Counted from the first letter of the stretch, positions 1 to 8,372 are shown. The stretch: DNA of 64,000 bases from Chitinibacter sp. FCG-7 (GCF_040047665.1 NZ_CP157355.1:2480001-2544000), one strand, 5' to 3'. Notes: a model not told the origin generated them from the sequence alone. Numbers and translations are program-made.

Positions 1-36
1 GTAGCCATTTTATGAATTGGGATAGATGGCAATACC
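1..36. repeat. Right part of a ~49-bp dispersed intergenic repeat
   Basis: The first 36 bases run from GTAG to ATGGCAATACC. This matches the inner and right parts of the dispersed repeat found repeatedly in the window (GGGTATTGC-CTGTAG ... ATGGCAATATACCC). About 12 bases of the left end would lie before the window. The ATG at base 26 is therefore repeat sequence rather than a convincing gene start. Confidence 0.5.
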
Positions 37-67
37 TTGCTATGTATATTTAAACTTGGATCTCATC

Positions 68-823
68 ATGGAAAGCTGGAAAAACTATCAGGCCGAACCC
101 AAATCAATGCAGGATCGCGTGATTCTGGTGACCGGCGCAGGGCAGGGCATTGGTGCGATGGCAGCGGTGGAGCTGGCCAAACTGGGCGCGACGGTGATTT
201 TGCTGGGGCGGAATGAAAAGAAACTCAGCCGTACTTACGACGCAATTGAGTCGGTCGGCGGGCCGCAACCGGCTGCCGTGCCGATGGATCTGGCCAAAGC
301 AGGCGAGACTGAGCTGACGCAGCTAGGCGTGCTGATTCAAAAAGAATTTGGCCGCCTCGACGGCATTTTGCATTGTGCCAACGGCTTTAATCATTTGTCG
401 CCTTTGAGTATGCAAAAGCTCGACGAATGGGTGGATATGTTCCGCGTCAACGTCGCCGCACCATTTGCGATGACGCGCTCGCTGCTGCCGCTGCTGCAAG
501 CGTCGCCCGACGCTGCGGTGCTGGTGATCGGCGAGACGCATGCGTTCGAGCCGCGCGCTTACTGGGGCGGCTTTAGCGTTACCAAAGCGGCGCAGCAAAA
601 CTGGGTACAAATTGCCGCTTCGGAATGGGATAAATTCACTCATTTGCGGATCAACCAGCTGGTTCCCGGCCCGATCCAGTCGCCATTCCGTTTGGCCACG
701 CATCCGGCTGAATCAAAAGACAGCTTGCCTCAAACCAGCGCCATCATGCCGGCTATTCTTTACTGGCTGGGGCAGGCCAGCCATGGGCAAAGTGGTCAGA
801 CTTTGTTCTTTAGTGCAAAGTAA
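68..823 (+). CDS. YciK-like short-chain dehydrogenase with degenerate active site
   Basis: 251-residue Rossmann-fold protein of the SDR superfamily, closest in layout to E. coli YciK. The glycine-rich NAD(P)-binding motif TGAGQGIG is at residues 22-29, and LLGRNEKKL follows the second strand as in YciK. The usual YxxxK catalytic pair reads FSVTK (Phe169, Lys173). The catalytic Ser position upstream falls in VIGETH, so the classical Ser-Tyr-Lys triad is incomplete. The ATG at 68 is preferred to the in-frame ATG at 26 because the family begins just before the nucleotide-binding strand and the earlier ATG lies in a repeat. It stands alone, followed by a terminator-like hairpin. Substrate unknown; enzymatic activity is uncertain. 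Confidence 0.8.
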   Translation: MESWKNYQAEPKSMQDRVILVTGAGQGIGAMAAVELAKLGATVILLGRNEKKLSRTYDAIESVGGPQPAAVPMDLAKAGETELTQLGVLIQKEFGRLDGILHCANGFNHLSPLSMQKLDEWVDMFRVNVAAPFAMTRSLLPLLQASPDAAVLVIGETHAFEPRAYWGGFSVTKAAQQNWVQIAASEWDKFTHLRINQLVPGPIQSPFRLATHPAESKDSLPQTSAIMPAILYWLGQASHGQSGQTLFFSAK

Positions 824-1126
824 AAAATACCATGCAATTTTTAGCGCAGGACGATGAACTTTCCGCCGCGTTTTCCCTCTGAGCTAGGGTAAGTTTGTGA
901 TTGATCTCCAAGCTTAGGTACTCTGCCGAAAGGCTGTGGTGCAACGCAAGTGTGTAGTTTGTTTCATCTCTCCCTGTAGTTACTAGCCCCGCCTTGAGCG
1001 GGGCGTTTTTTTTAGTTTCCCTGCCTAGGGCGAGGCATTTTTGTGTCTCACGACTTGAGGCTGGCGTTTTTTGTGCCTCCCCGCCTCGAGCGGTGTATTG
1101 CTCATGTTTCGGTGTCAGAGCCAATT
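824..1126. other. Gene-free stretch with several terminator-like hairpins
   Basis: No credible gene. After the strong hairpin at 986-1004 come three shorter GC-rich blocks, each built around ctcgag/cttgag/ctaggg cores and followed by T-runs or TGTG (about 1020-1105). They look like decayed copies of the same terminator. The region separates convergent genes, the dehydrogenase and ccoG. Confidence 0.5.
986..1013 (+). terminator. Rho-independent terminator
   Basis: Perfect 7-bp stem GCCCCGC/GCGGGGC (986-992 and 998-1004) with loop CTTGA, followed by G and eight T. It lies 160 bases after the dehydrogenase stop on the plus strand. Confidence 0.75.
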
Positions 1127-2548
1127 TCAGTGGCCAAAAAACGTCGCCGCTTCATGAATCTGGACTGCGGCATCATCCCGCGCCCGGATGCTGAATTGAA
1201 TCGGGTTTGCGCCAGCCTTGGCGTGGCTGGCTGCGGTGCGTACACGCACGACAAATTCTCTGCTTTGCGTTCCCGCCAATTGCAAAGCTTCATTTCGGTC
1301 AATTTCTGTGTTGATGCCAACTAGCCCCGTGACGGCCAGCATAAATTCGCGCGGGTGTTCGGCGGTATTTTGCAGCCGAACGCGATACACATTTTCCAGC
1401 TCGCCATTGGCCAGCTCGCGCAGCAGCGTATTACGCTCGCGGACAATTTCGGCTTTCAGTGGCTGGTGGTGTTGCAATGAATAGGCACTAACGGCCATCA
1501 CCATCAGCAGCATCACGCTAAACAGCGCTAGCTGCGGGCGGCGAAAATGGGTCCACCAGCGTGCCTGGTGAGCCGGGTTCTCCAGCTGATTGGCCGTGGT
1601 GTAGCGGATCAGTCCGCGCGGATAGCCGACCTGATCCATCACCTGATCGCAGGCATCAATACAGGCGGTACAGCCTATGCACTCGTATTGCAGGCCATCA
1701 CGAATATCAATCCCGACCGGGCACACCTGCACGCACATCGTGCACGAAATGCATTCGCCCAAGCCTTGCAATTGGTAGTCGCTGCCAATGGCGCGTGCAC
1801 CGCGTGGCTCGCCGCGATTACTGTCGTAGCTAATAATCAGCGTGTCTTTATCAAACATCGTGCTTTGAAAGCGCGAGTACGGGCACATATGCTGGCAGAC
1901 TTGCTCACGCAGCCACCCCGCGTTGCCATAGGTGGCAAGGCCATAAAACAAAATCCAGAACGTGTCCCACGGCCCAATGCTCAATGTCGCCAAGCCGCTT
2001 TGCAATTCACTCATCGGTGTGAAATAGGCGACGAAGGTCAGCCCAGTGAATAAAGACAGCGCAATCCAGATAGTGTGCTTCAGCGTTTTGATCCTGATTT
2101 TGCGTGCCGATAGCGGCGCTTGGTCGAGCTTGATTCGCGCCGATCGATCGCCCTCAGTCCATTTTTCTATCCACAGGAAAATCTCGGTATACACCGTTTG
2201 CGGACAGGCATAGCCGCACCACAAGCGCCCGCCAATCGCCGTCCAGACAAATAGCCCGAATGCCGACACCAGCAGCAGCGCCATCAGATAAATAAAATCT
2301 TGCGGCAGGAACACCAGGCCAAAAATATAAAATTTGCTGTTGGCGATATCGAATAACAAGGCTTGGCGGCCATTGATTTCAAGCCATGGCACGCCGTAAA
2401 AAAACAATTGCGTCGCAACGACAAAGAAAATCCGCCAATTATTAAAGTAGCCCGTCACCCAGCGCGGGTAGATTTTCTTATGCGAGTGAAAGTGGATGAT
2501 TTGCGCGTCGCTGCTGGGCGATGCTGAGTTGGGAGTCGAGCTGCTCAT
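1127..2548 (-). CDS. ccoG: CcoG (FixG/RdxA-type) cytochrome c oxidase accessory protein
   Basis: 473-residue membrane ferredoxin of the CcoG family, a cupric reductase needed for assembly of cbb3-type cytochrome c oxidase. Visible features are several hydrophobic segments in the N-terminal half, GGRLWCGYACPQTVYTE, then CQHMCPYSRFQ. Two 4Fe-4S ferredoxin clusters follow (CISCTMCVQVCPVGIDIRDG and CIGCTACIDACDQVMDQVG), and a C-terminal Ig-like domain of about 130 residues. The start at 2548 fits the family, and AGG lies 8 bases upstream of it; the open frame extends 38 residues further without homology. No ccoNOPQ genes are in the window. It is divergent from the MocR regulator across the repeated leader. 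Confidence 0.9.
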   Translation of the reverse strand: MSSSTPNSASPSSDAQIIHFHSHKKIYPRWVTGYFNNWRIFFVVATQLFFYGVPWLEINGRQALLFDIANSKFYIFGLVFLPQDFIYLMALLLVSAFGLFVWTAIGGRLWCGYACPQTVYTEIFLWIEKWTEGDRSARIKLDQAPLSARKIRIKTLKHTIWIALSLFTGLTFVAYFTPMSELQSGLATLSIGPWDTFWILFYGLATYGNAGWLREQVCQHMCPYSRFQSTMFDKDTLIISYDSNRGEPRGARAIGSDYQLQGLGECISCTMCVQVCPVGIDIRDGLQYECIGCTACIDACDQVMDQVGYPRGLIRYTTANQLENPAHQARWWTHFRRPQLALFSVMLLMVMAVSAYSLQHHQPLKAEIVRERNTLLRELANGELENVYRVRLQNTAEHPREFMLAVTGLVGINTEIDRNEALQLAGTQSREFVVRVRTAASHAKAGANPIQFSIRARDDAAVQIHEAATFFGH

Positions 2549-2669
2549 TGCTTGAACCTGGCCGATGATGGACTGAAATACGGCTGAGTATGCGATACTG
2601 CCCAAAAGCAGAACAGAATCAGAAAACGAATCAAAAACCGGATCAGATTGATCAAGTCGCAAGGTTTGC

Positions 2670-2761
2670 TATGAAGCGTTACGAAGGACTGTTATGAAAC
2701 TCTATGAAGGGCTGATATGAAGCGCTACGAAGGACTGCTATGAAACGCTATGAAGCGTTGG
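2670..2761 (+). repeat. Four 23-bp tandem modules, each with SD and start codon, leading into the MocR gene
   Basis: Four units start at 2670, 2693, 2716 and 2739, each beginning TATGAA. Units 1-3 each encode an 8-residue peptide (MKRYEGLL, MKLYEGLI, MKRYEGLL) whose TGA overlaps the next unit's ATG as ATGA. Each carries AAGGA or AAGGG five bases before that next ATG. The fourth ATG (2740) is the start of the regulator, which begins MKRYEALAE. Units 1-3 are therefore coupled upstream mini-ORFs copied from the gene's own start region. A role in translation control is inferred. Confidence 0.85.
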
Positions 2762-4173
2762 CCGAACTGATTGCCGCCGATATTCGCAATGGCACAATCC
2801 CGGCAGGTAGCAAACTGCCGTCGGTACGCAAATTGCGCGCGCAACATCAGGTGAGCGCCTCCACCGTGTTTGAGGCTTATCACCGACTGGAAGATCGTGG
2901 GCTGGTGCGAGCGCGCGAGCGCTCGGGCTATTTTGCGCTCGGCATCAAGCACGATGTGTTTGCAATGCCCAAAGTCAGCAGCGCCACGCCACAACCGGCG
3001 CAAGTCGATATCAGCCAATTGATCTTCAGTATTCTGGGCGCGGTGCAAGATCGCAATATTCTGCCGCTGGGCTCGGCTTTTCCGTCGCCCAAGCATTTTC
3101 CGCTGCAGCGCTTGGCTAAATCTTTGGCCAGCAGCGCGCGCTTTATCGATCCGTGGGAAACCGTCGCCAGCTTGCCGCCCGGGCATTTGGCTTTGCGCCA
3201 GCAAATTGCCTTGCGCTATCTGGGCCTCGGCATGCCGCTAGCGCCGGAAAATATCATCATCACCAATGGCGCGCTCGAAGCGCTCAATTTATGCCTAGCC
3301 GCCGTTGCGCAGCCCGGTGATCTGATCGCCATTGAATCGCCCGGCTTTTATGCGCCGCTGCAAGCGATTGAAAGGCTGAACATGAAGGCGCTGGAAATCC
3401 CCGTTTGTGCGCAAGATGGTTTGGATCTGGATGCGCTGGAACAGCTGCTCGATCAACACCCGGTTAAAGCGTGCTGGCTGATGACCTCATTCCAAAACCC
3501 GATGGGCGTCAGCATGAGCGAGCAAAAAAAGCAGCGCTTAGTGCACATGCTCAGCGCACGGCAGATTCCGCTGATCGAAGACGATGTGTATGGCGAGCTC
3601 TACTTTGGCGCGCGCCAGCCGCTGCCCGCCAAAGCGTTTGATACAGACGGCTGGGTGATGCATTGCAGCTCGTTTTCCAAATGCCTCGCGCCCGGCTATC
3701 GCATCGGCTGGGTTTCGCCCGGCCGCTTTGTGCGGCAAGTGGAGCAACTGAAATTAATGACGACGTTATCGGCCAGCGTACCGGCGCAAGTGGCGATTGC
3801 CGATTACCTGCAAACTGGCGCATTTGATAAACACCTGCGCAAACTGCGCCACACGCTCGAATCGCAACTGACGCTGATGCTTGATGCAATCCGCCGCCAC
3901 TTCCCGCCCGACGTACGCGTCTCGCGCCCGCAAGGCGGCTATTTTGTCTGGCTGGAATTTGCCGCTGGTTTTGACACGCTACGCCTACACCGCCAAGCCG
4001 CCGAACAAGGCATCAGCATCGCCCCCGGCCCGATCTTCTCCGCCAGCCGTCAGTTTCAAAACTGCATGCGGCTCAATTTTGGCGGGCAGTGGAATGATGA
4101 TTTTGAGCTGGCGATGAGGACTTTGGGGCGCTTGATTGCGGAGCAGCCGGGAGCTAACGAGTCAAAACGGTGA
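2740..4173 (+). CDS. MocR/PdxR-type regulator (GntR winged helix fused to aminotransferase fold)
   Basis: 477 residues. The N-terminal ~70 residues form a GntR winged helix (IPAGSKLPSVRKLRAQHQVS, then STVFEAYHRLEDRGLV). After a linker comes a fold-type I aminotransferase domain. The PLP-binding lysine is in SSFSK (about Lys314), with TNGALEALNLCL, FQNPMGVSM and YRIGWVSPGR as the expected cofactor-site segments. The family senses PLP or amino-acid ligands and usually controls a neighbouring gene. No vitamin B6 gene is adjacent; the divergent neighbour is ccoG, so the target is unknown. The start is the last of four tandem SD-ATG modules, an arrangement that suggests autogenous or translational control. 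Confidence 0.88.
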   Translation: MKRYEALAELIAADIRNGTIPAGSKLPSVRKLRAQHQVSASTVFEAYHRLEDRGLVRARERSGYFALGIKHDVFAMPKVSSATPQPAQVDISQLIFSILGAVQDRNILPLGSAFPSPKHFPLQRLAKSLASSARFIDPWETVASLPPGHLALRQQIALRYLGLGMPLAPENIIITNGALEALNLCLAAVAQPGDLIAIESPGFYAPLQAIERLNMKALEIPVCAQDGLDLDALEQLLDQHPVKACWLMTSFQNPMGVSMSEQKKQRLVHMLSARQIPLIEDDVYGELYFGARQPLPAKAFDTDGWVMHCSSFSKCLAPGYRIGWVSPGRFVRQVEQLKLMTTLSASVPAQVAIADYLQTGAFDKHLRKLRHTLESQLTLMLDAIRRHFPPDVRVSRPQGGYFVWLEFAAGFDTLRLHRQAAEQGISIAPGPIFSASRQFQNCMRLNFGGQWNDDFELAMRTLGRLIAEQPGANESKR

Positions 4174-4231
4174 TGAAAGAGTGGGTCGTAGAGTGTGAAA
4201 CGCGAAGCGTTGCGCACCCAGCAAGGCTGTT

Positions 4232-4987
4232 TCAACTAGCTTGTGCTGGCGAAATGACAGACTTTGTGGCCGTCACACACTTTGTTGCAACACTTACTAG
4301 CAAGTTTGTTTTGGCTTCTCCATAAAGCGCTAATTGCGGATTCAGTCGCTGCTTTATTGCAGAGGCAAATAAATGGGACTCATAAAAGCATCGGCCGAGC
4401 AGCCAAATTAGTCGCACCCTAAACAACTCCTCTTTTGAAAGAGTTTCCCAGAATCTTTCAGGAAGTCGAATTCCATCGCCCAGTTGCTCTTCGATTTTCA
4501 ACATCCGACTGTCAATTAGCACATCCAACTTGTCTCGCACGGAGTTGATATCCCAAGAGTGGGAGGTGTCATTACGAATTTTACGTAGTTTGTCGAGTTC
4601 TTCGAGAACATCATGTCCCATCCAACCAAATGCAAAAGAAATCTGAATTCTCTGCGAAAATCTGGAAAGGCTTCCATATCCAGACAGCATCGATGATCGT
4701 CCGCCGGGAACACCATCAGGGATTTCTCGTTTAAACATGCCTTCGAGTTGTTCATCGGAGAATGAACATGCGATTACTGGTAAAAACCGAACATCCTCTT
4801 CAACGATTAAACTGAGAATTCCATCCAGCTTTGAGGTGTCATACTGAACCTCATTTGCTTTGCTTACGAATCGCTCTGCTGCACTTTTCTCAAAGGCATT
4901 TGTATAGTTGCGAAAGATCTGCAAGCCATTTTTCTCGGCTTCTGTGAGAGTCATCGCTGCGATATCGTCGTTCCAGAAATTTGACAT
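4232..4987 (-). CDS. Hypothetical protein resembling the MltR (mannitol repressor-like) family
   Basis: 251 residues, AT-richer than its neighbours. The central part (SLSRFSQRIQISFAFGWM, then ELDKLRKIRNDTSHSW, roughly residues 105-145) has the layout of MltR/MtlR-type all-helical proteins: a Phe-Ser-x-Lys/Arg-Ile helix followed by a conserved I-R-N-x-x-x-H segment. There is no DNA-binding motif, signal peptide or membrane segment. No mannitol transport or dehydrogenase genes are nearby, so a mannitol role should not be assumed. It may be a recent acquisition. Family assignment rests on motif resemblance only. Confidence 0.55.
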   Translation of the reverse strand: MSNFWNDDIAAMTLTEAEKNGLQIFRNYTNAFEKSAAERFVSKANEVQYDTSKLDGILSLIVEEDVRFLPVIACSFSDEQLEGMFKREIPDGVPGGRSSMLSGYGSLSRFSQRIQISFAFGWMGHDVLEELDKLRKIRNDTSHSWDINSVRDKLDVLIDSRMLKIEEQLGDGIRLPERFWETLSKEELFRVRLIWLLGRCFYESHLFASAIKQRLNPQLALYGEAKTNLLVSVATKCVTATKSVISPAQAS

Positions 4988-5304
4988 GGTTATTTTTTAG
5001 GCATCCAAACAAACCAGCGTGGTTCGTTCATGAGTTGAACTTTAGAATCCAGTATGTGAAAGAAACCTTCGCATATCACTAGGGTGGCTAGGCTCTTTTT
5101 GAAAGTAATTCCAATATTTTTGATTCTTGGGAGTATGCATTTCAATGCCGAACTCTCAATCGCTGATTCCAGCTATGCAGCAGTTTAACGCATGAATCAG
5201 CACGGGCGCTTGATTGCCATTGGCTGCGTTGTGTTCCCGCCAGATTGCATTCAGCCATTTTGCACAACTGCTTCAAAACTCTTCGCCGCGCGTCGTCCGT
5301 CTTG
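4988..5304. other. Gene-free stretch between divergent genes
   Basis: AT-rich at its left part (upstream of the MltR-like gene) and more GC-rich from about 5190. The in-frame extension of the dioxygenase frame back to 5192 has no family similarity. No RNA gene or repeat recognised. Confidence 0.4.
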
Positions 5305-5331
5305 TCCGTATCATTTTACAAACGATACGGA
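5305..5331 (+). promoter_or_regulatory. Perfect 8-bp inverted repeat overlapping the Shine-Dalgarno site
   Basis: TCCGTATC (5305-5312) and GATACGGA (5324-5331) are exact inverted repeats separated by 11 AT-rich bases, just before the dioxygenase start at 5339. The right arm contains GGA of the ribosome-binding site (GGAG, 5329-5332). It could be an operator (dyad for a LysR- or HxlR-type regulator) or an RNA hairpin masking the site. No regulator is encoded next to it. Confidence 0.5.
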
Positions 5332-5338
5332 GCTTCTT

Positions 5339-6172
5339 ATGCGCAAATTTCGCAGCTTATTTATTAGTCATGGTGCGCCATCGACGGTGATTGATGACAT
5401 CCCGGCTCGCCATTTTCTTGAGCAACTGGGCCAAACCATGCCGCGTCCGCGCGCGATTGTGCTGATCTCGGCGCACAATATCGCCCGTAAAACCGTCGTA
5501 GGTACGGCGGCACAATGGCAGGAATGGCATGATTTTGGCGGCTTTGCGCCCGAGCTGTACCAGATGCAATATCGCCCGAATGGCGCGCCTGAGCTGGCGG
5601 TGCAGATCGCACAAGCCTTGGCGGCAGACGGGCAGGACGTGGCGATCAGCGATGATCCGGCGCTCGATCATGGCGCGTGGGTGCCGCTCAAACTGATCTA
5701 CCCACAAGCCGATGTGCCGCTGGTGACGATTTCGCTGTCGCAAGGTATGGATAACGCAGCGCATTGGGGATTGGATAATGCCGCGCATTGGCGCTTGGGC
5801 GAGCGACTGGGGCAGGTTCTGCCCGACGATGTGTTGCTGATGACATCGGGCAGCATTACGCATAATTTGCGCGACGCCTTCTCTAGGATGCAATCGGATA
5901 CAGGTGAATATACGGTAGAGCAGTATGCGTCTGAATTCATTGCTGGTAGCTATGTAGCGCTCAATACCCAGGGTAAAGCCTTCTGGCTTGACTGGCAAAA
6001 TCGGCTGCGCCACGCCCGCCGTGCGCATCCAACGCCGGAGCATTTTCTGCCGTTGCTGATCGCCCGCGCTGCAGCGGGAATTGATGGTGAAGCGCCGAGC
6101 GTTACACCGCTGCACCAGAGTATTGAATTAGGCGTGCTGGGGATGGATGTGATTGGTTTGAATTGGTCTTGA
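5339..6172 (+). CDS. ygiD: DODA-type extradiol dioxygenase (YgiD family)
   Basis: 277-residue class III extradiol ring-cleavage dioxygenase, the fold of 4,5-DOPA dioxygenase and E. coli YgiD. Likely metal ligands are visible: His11 in FISHGAP, His46 in SAHN and His111 in ALDHGAWVPL. The start at 5339 has GGAG six bases upstream and matches the family; a longer frame to 5192 is unsupported. A local duplication is seen at residues 138-153, where DNAAHWGL is followed by DNAAHWRL; relatives carry this block once. Physiological substrate unknown. Confidence 0.88.
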   Translation: MRKFRSLFISHGAPSTVIDDIPARHFLEQLGQTMPRPRAIVLISAHNIARKTVVGTAAQWQEWHDFGGFAPELYQMQYRPNGAPELAVQIAQALAADGQDVAISDDPALDHGAWVPLKLIYPQADVPLVTISLSQGMDNAAHWGLDNAAHWRLGERLGQVLPDDVLLMTSGSITHNLRDAFSRMQSDTGEYTVEQYASEFIAGSYVALNTQGKAFWLDWQNRLRHARRAHPTPEHFLPLLIARAAAGIDGEAPSVTPLHQSIELGVLGMDVIGLNWS

Positions 6173-6177
6173 TGGGC

Positions 6178-6324
6178 GTAGGGTGGGTTAGGCCGCCTAT
6201 CAATGTTGTGCAAGCGCCATTGCTGATGCGGCCATAACCCACCATTTTTGTCGCGTCACGGAGGATTTCGGCCGATTTGCCTTAGCGTGTTTTTTATCGC
6301 TACGAGCGGCCTAATTCACCCTAC
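6178..6324. repeat. 147-bp MITE-like element with GTAGGG termini (copy A)
   Basis: The ends are inverted repeats: GTAGGGTGGGTTAGGCCGC at the left and the complement of GTAGGGTGAATTAGGCCGC at the right, 17 of 19 matching. An internal block reads GGCCATAACCCACCA. A related element with the same ends lies at 56091-56222. Non-coding, and placed between ygiD and yoaA. Confidence 0.7.
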
Positions 6325-6374
6325 AATAGTGCTGGCTGCTACAATCGCCGTCTGAATTTTTTGCGGCGCGTGCC

Positions 6375-8354
6375 ATGACTCTTGAAGAAGCCTTTGCCAA
6401 CGATGGCCCGTTTTCTGTGGCTTTTCCCGGCTATAAACTGCGCCAGCCGCAGCTGGAAATGGCGCAGGCGGTGGCCAAGGCGATTGACGAGCACGGCCAG
6501 CTAATTGCCGAGGCGGGGACGGGGACGGGTAAAACCTTTGCCTATCTGGTTCCCGCGCTGTTATCGGGTGGTAAAACCATCGTTTCGACCGGCACTAAAA
6601 CGCTGCAAGATCAGCTCTTTAAACGTGATATTCCCAGTGTGCGCGATGTGCTGAAAGTGCCGGTCACGGTGGCGCTGCTCAAAGGTCGTAGCAACTACGT
6701 TTGCCACTATCACCTGGAGCGCGCCGAACACGAAGGGCGCTTTATGCGCCGCGAGGATGTCGTCGATCTGCAAAAAGTGAAACGCTACGCGGCCAGCACG
6801 CAGTCGGGCGATAAGGCGCAATGTCAGGGCGTGCCGGAAGACGCGCCGATCTGGTCGCACGTGACCAGCACGCGTGATAATTGCCTCGGTCAGGATTGCC
6901 CCAGCCACAAAGAATGTTTCGTCCTCAAAGCGCGGCGCGAGGCGCAGGAAGCCGACGTCGTCGTCGTCAATCATCACCTGTTTTTTGCCGACGTCTGGCT
7001 GCGTGACGAAGGCGCGGGCGAGTTGCTACCCGCCTGTAATACGGTGATTTTTGACGAGGCGCACCAGCTGCCCGAAGTCGCCAGTCTATTTTTTGGCGAC
7101 ACGCTGACCAGCGGCCAGGTCGTCGAAATTGCGCGTGATGCGCGCGCCGAAGCGCTGGTGGTGGCGAAAGATTTTATCGAATTACCCAATGCGGCCGAAG
7201 CGCTGGAAAAAGCCGCCAAAGACGTGCGGCTGGTTTTTAAAGAACAGCTTCGCCTGCCGCAGCATGAACTCAAAGAGCGCTTTAGCGAGTTTTTCACTCA
7301 ATTAGCGGTGATGCAGGACAAGCTCAAAACCGTCGCGCAATTGCTAGCCAAACAGGCCGAGCGCGCGGAAGGGCTGGAAAAATGCCAGCAACGCGCCAGT
7401 GAAATGTTGACGCTACTCGACCATTGGCTCGAAGAGGACAGCAAGGAAACGGTGCACTGGATCGACGTCACGCAGCATGGTTTCCTGTTGCATGTCACGC
7501 CGCTCAATATCGCCGATTTATTCCAGAAACAGATCAATATGAACCCGCGCGCGTGGGTTTTTGCCTCGGCCACGCTGGCGGTGAATAATCAATTTACGCA
7601 TTTCCAGCACGAGCTCGGTCTATGGAAAGCCGAGACAGCGACCTGGGATAGCCCCTTCGATTACAAACAACAGGCAGTACTGTATGTGCCGCAAGACATG
7701 CCTGCGCCTAATACAGCGGGCTATACCCAGGCGGTGGTCGAAAAAGCGTGGCCATTATTGCAATCAACACAAGGCCATGCCTTCTTACTGTTTACCAGCT
7801 TAAAAGCGATGCGCGAGGCGCATGAGCTGGTGGTGGAAAAACTCAAAGAGGCCAATCTGGATTGGCCGGTGTTTTTGCAAGGCACAACCTCACGCACCGA
7901 ATTACTCGATCAGTTTCGTCGCGCGCCGAACGCGATTCTGGTCGCCAGCCAGACTTTTTGGGAGGGTATCGACGTGCGCGGTGAACAATTATCGCTCGTC
8001 GTCATCGACAAGCTACCCTTTTCGCCACCGGACGATCCGGTACTGTCGGCCAGAATGGAGCAAATCACCAAGGCCGGGCGCAGCCCGTTTATGGATTACC
8101 AGCTGCCGAATGCGACGATTACGCTCAAGCAGGGCGCAGGGCGGCTGATTCGCGATGAAACCGATATTGGAATCTTGATGATTGCGGATACGCGATTGGT
8201 TGAGAAACAATACGGCAAAATGATTTGGCGCAGCCTGCCGCCGATGTTCCGCTCGCGCGAATTGGCCAATGTGCAGAAATTTTATGCCGTCAAGCAAGCG
8301 GAAAAACTGCAGCAGAGCAGCAGCGAGCAGGCCGCTGATGGCGGCACTGATTAA
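6375..8354 (+). CDS. yoaA: YoaA/DinG-family ATP-dependent helicase
   Basis: 659-residue XPD-like superfamily 2 helicase. Walker A is AGTGTGKT (residues 47-54) and the DEAH box is in VIFDEAHQLPE. Four cysteines between them suit an Fe-S cluster: one in SNYVCHYH, three in CLGQDCPSHKEC. Motifs near the C-terminus are SATL, FWEGIDVRGEQL and KQGAGRLIRD. The segments SNYVCHYHLE and DNCLGQDCP and the overall length match E. coli YoaA better than DinG. In E. coli YoaA acts with the polymerase III chi subunit in repair. The stop is 18 bases before mltG, suggesting co-transcription. Confidence 0.9.
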   Translation: MTLEEAFANDGPFSVAFPGYKLRQPQLEMAQAVAKAIDEHGQLIAEAGTGTGKTFAYLVPALLSGGKTIVSTGTKTLQDQLFKRDIPSVRDVLKVPVTVALLKGRSNYVCHYHLERAEHEGRFMRREDVVDLQKVKRYAASTQSGDKAQCQGVPEDAPIWSHVTSTRDNCLGQDCPSHKECFVLKARREAQEADVVVVNHHLFFADVWLRDEGAGELLPACNTVIFDEAHQLPEVASLFFGDTLTSGQVVEIARDARAEALVVAKDFIELPNAAEALEKAAKDVRLVFKEQLRLPQHELKERFSEFFTQLAVMQDKLKTVAQLLAKQAERAEGLEKCQQRASEMLTLLDHWLEEDSKETVHWIDVTQHGFLLHVTPLNIADLFQKQINMNPRAWVFASATLAVNNQFTHFQHELGLWKAETATWDSPFDYKQQAVLYVPQDMPAPNTAGYTQAVVEKAWPLLQSTQGHAFLLFTSLKAMREAHELVVEKLKEANLDWPVFLQGTTSRTELLDQFRRAPNAILVASQTFWEGIDVRGEQLSLVVIDKLPFSPPDDPVLSARMEQITKAGRSPFMDYQLPNATITLKQGAGRLIRDETDIGILMIADTRLVEKQYGKMIWRSLPPMFRSRELANVQKFYAVKQAEKLQQSSSEQAADGGTD

Positions 8355-8372
8355 TCAATCTGGATGTAGAAC

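Noticed and set aside
1043-1324. Plus-strand frames opposite the ccoG 3' end
   Set aside because: Cover terminator hairpins and antisense ccoG; no gene-like features.
5357-6115. 252-codon frame antisense to ygiD
   Set aside because: Lies wholly within the dioxygenase gene and reads as low-quality Arg/His-rich sequence.
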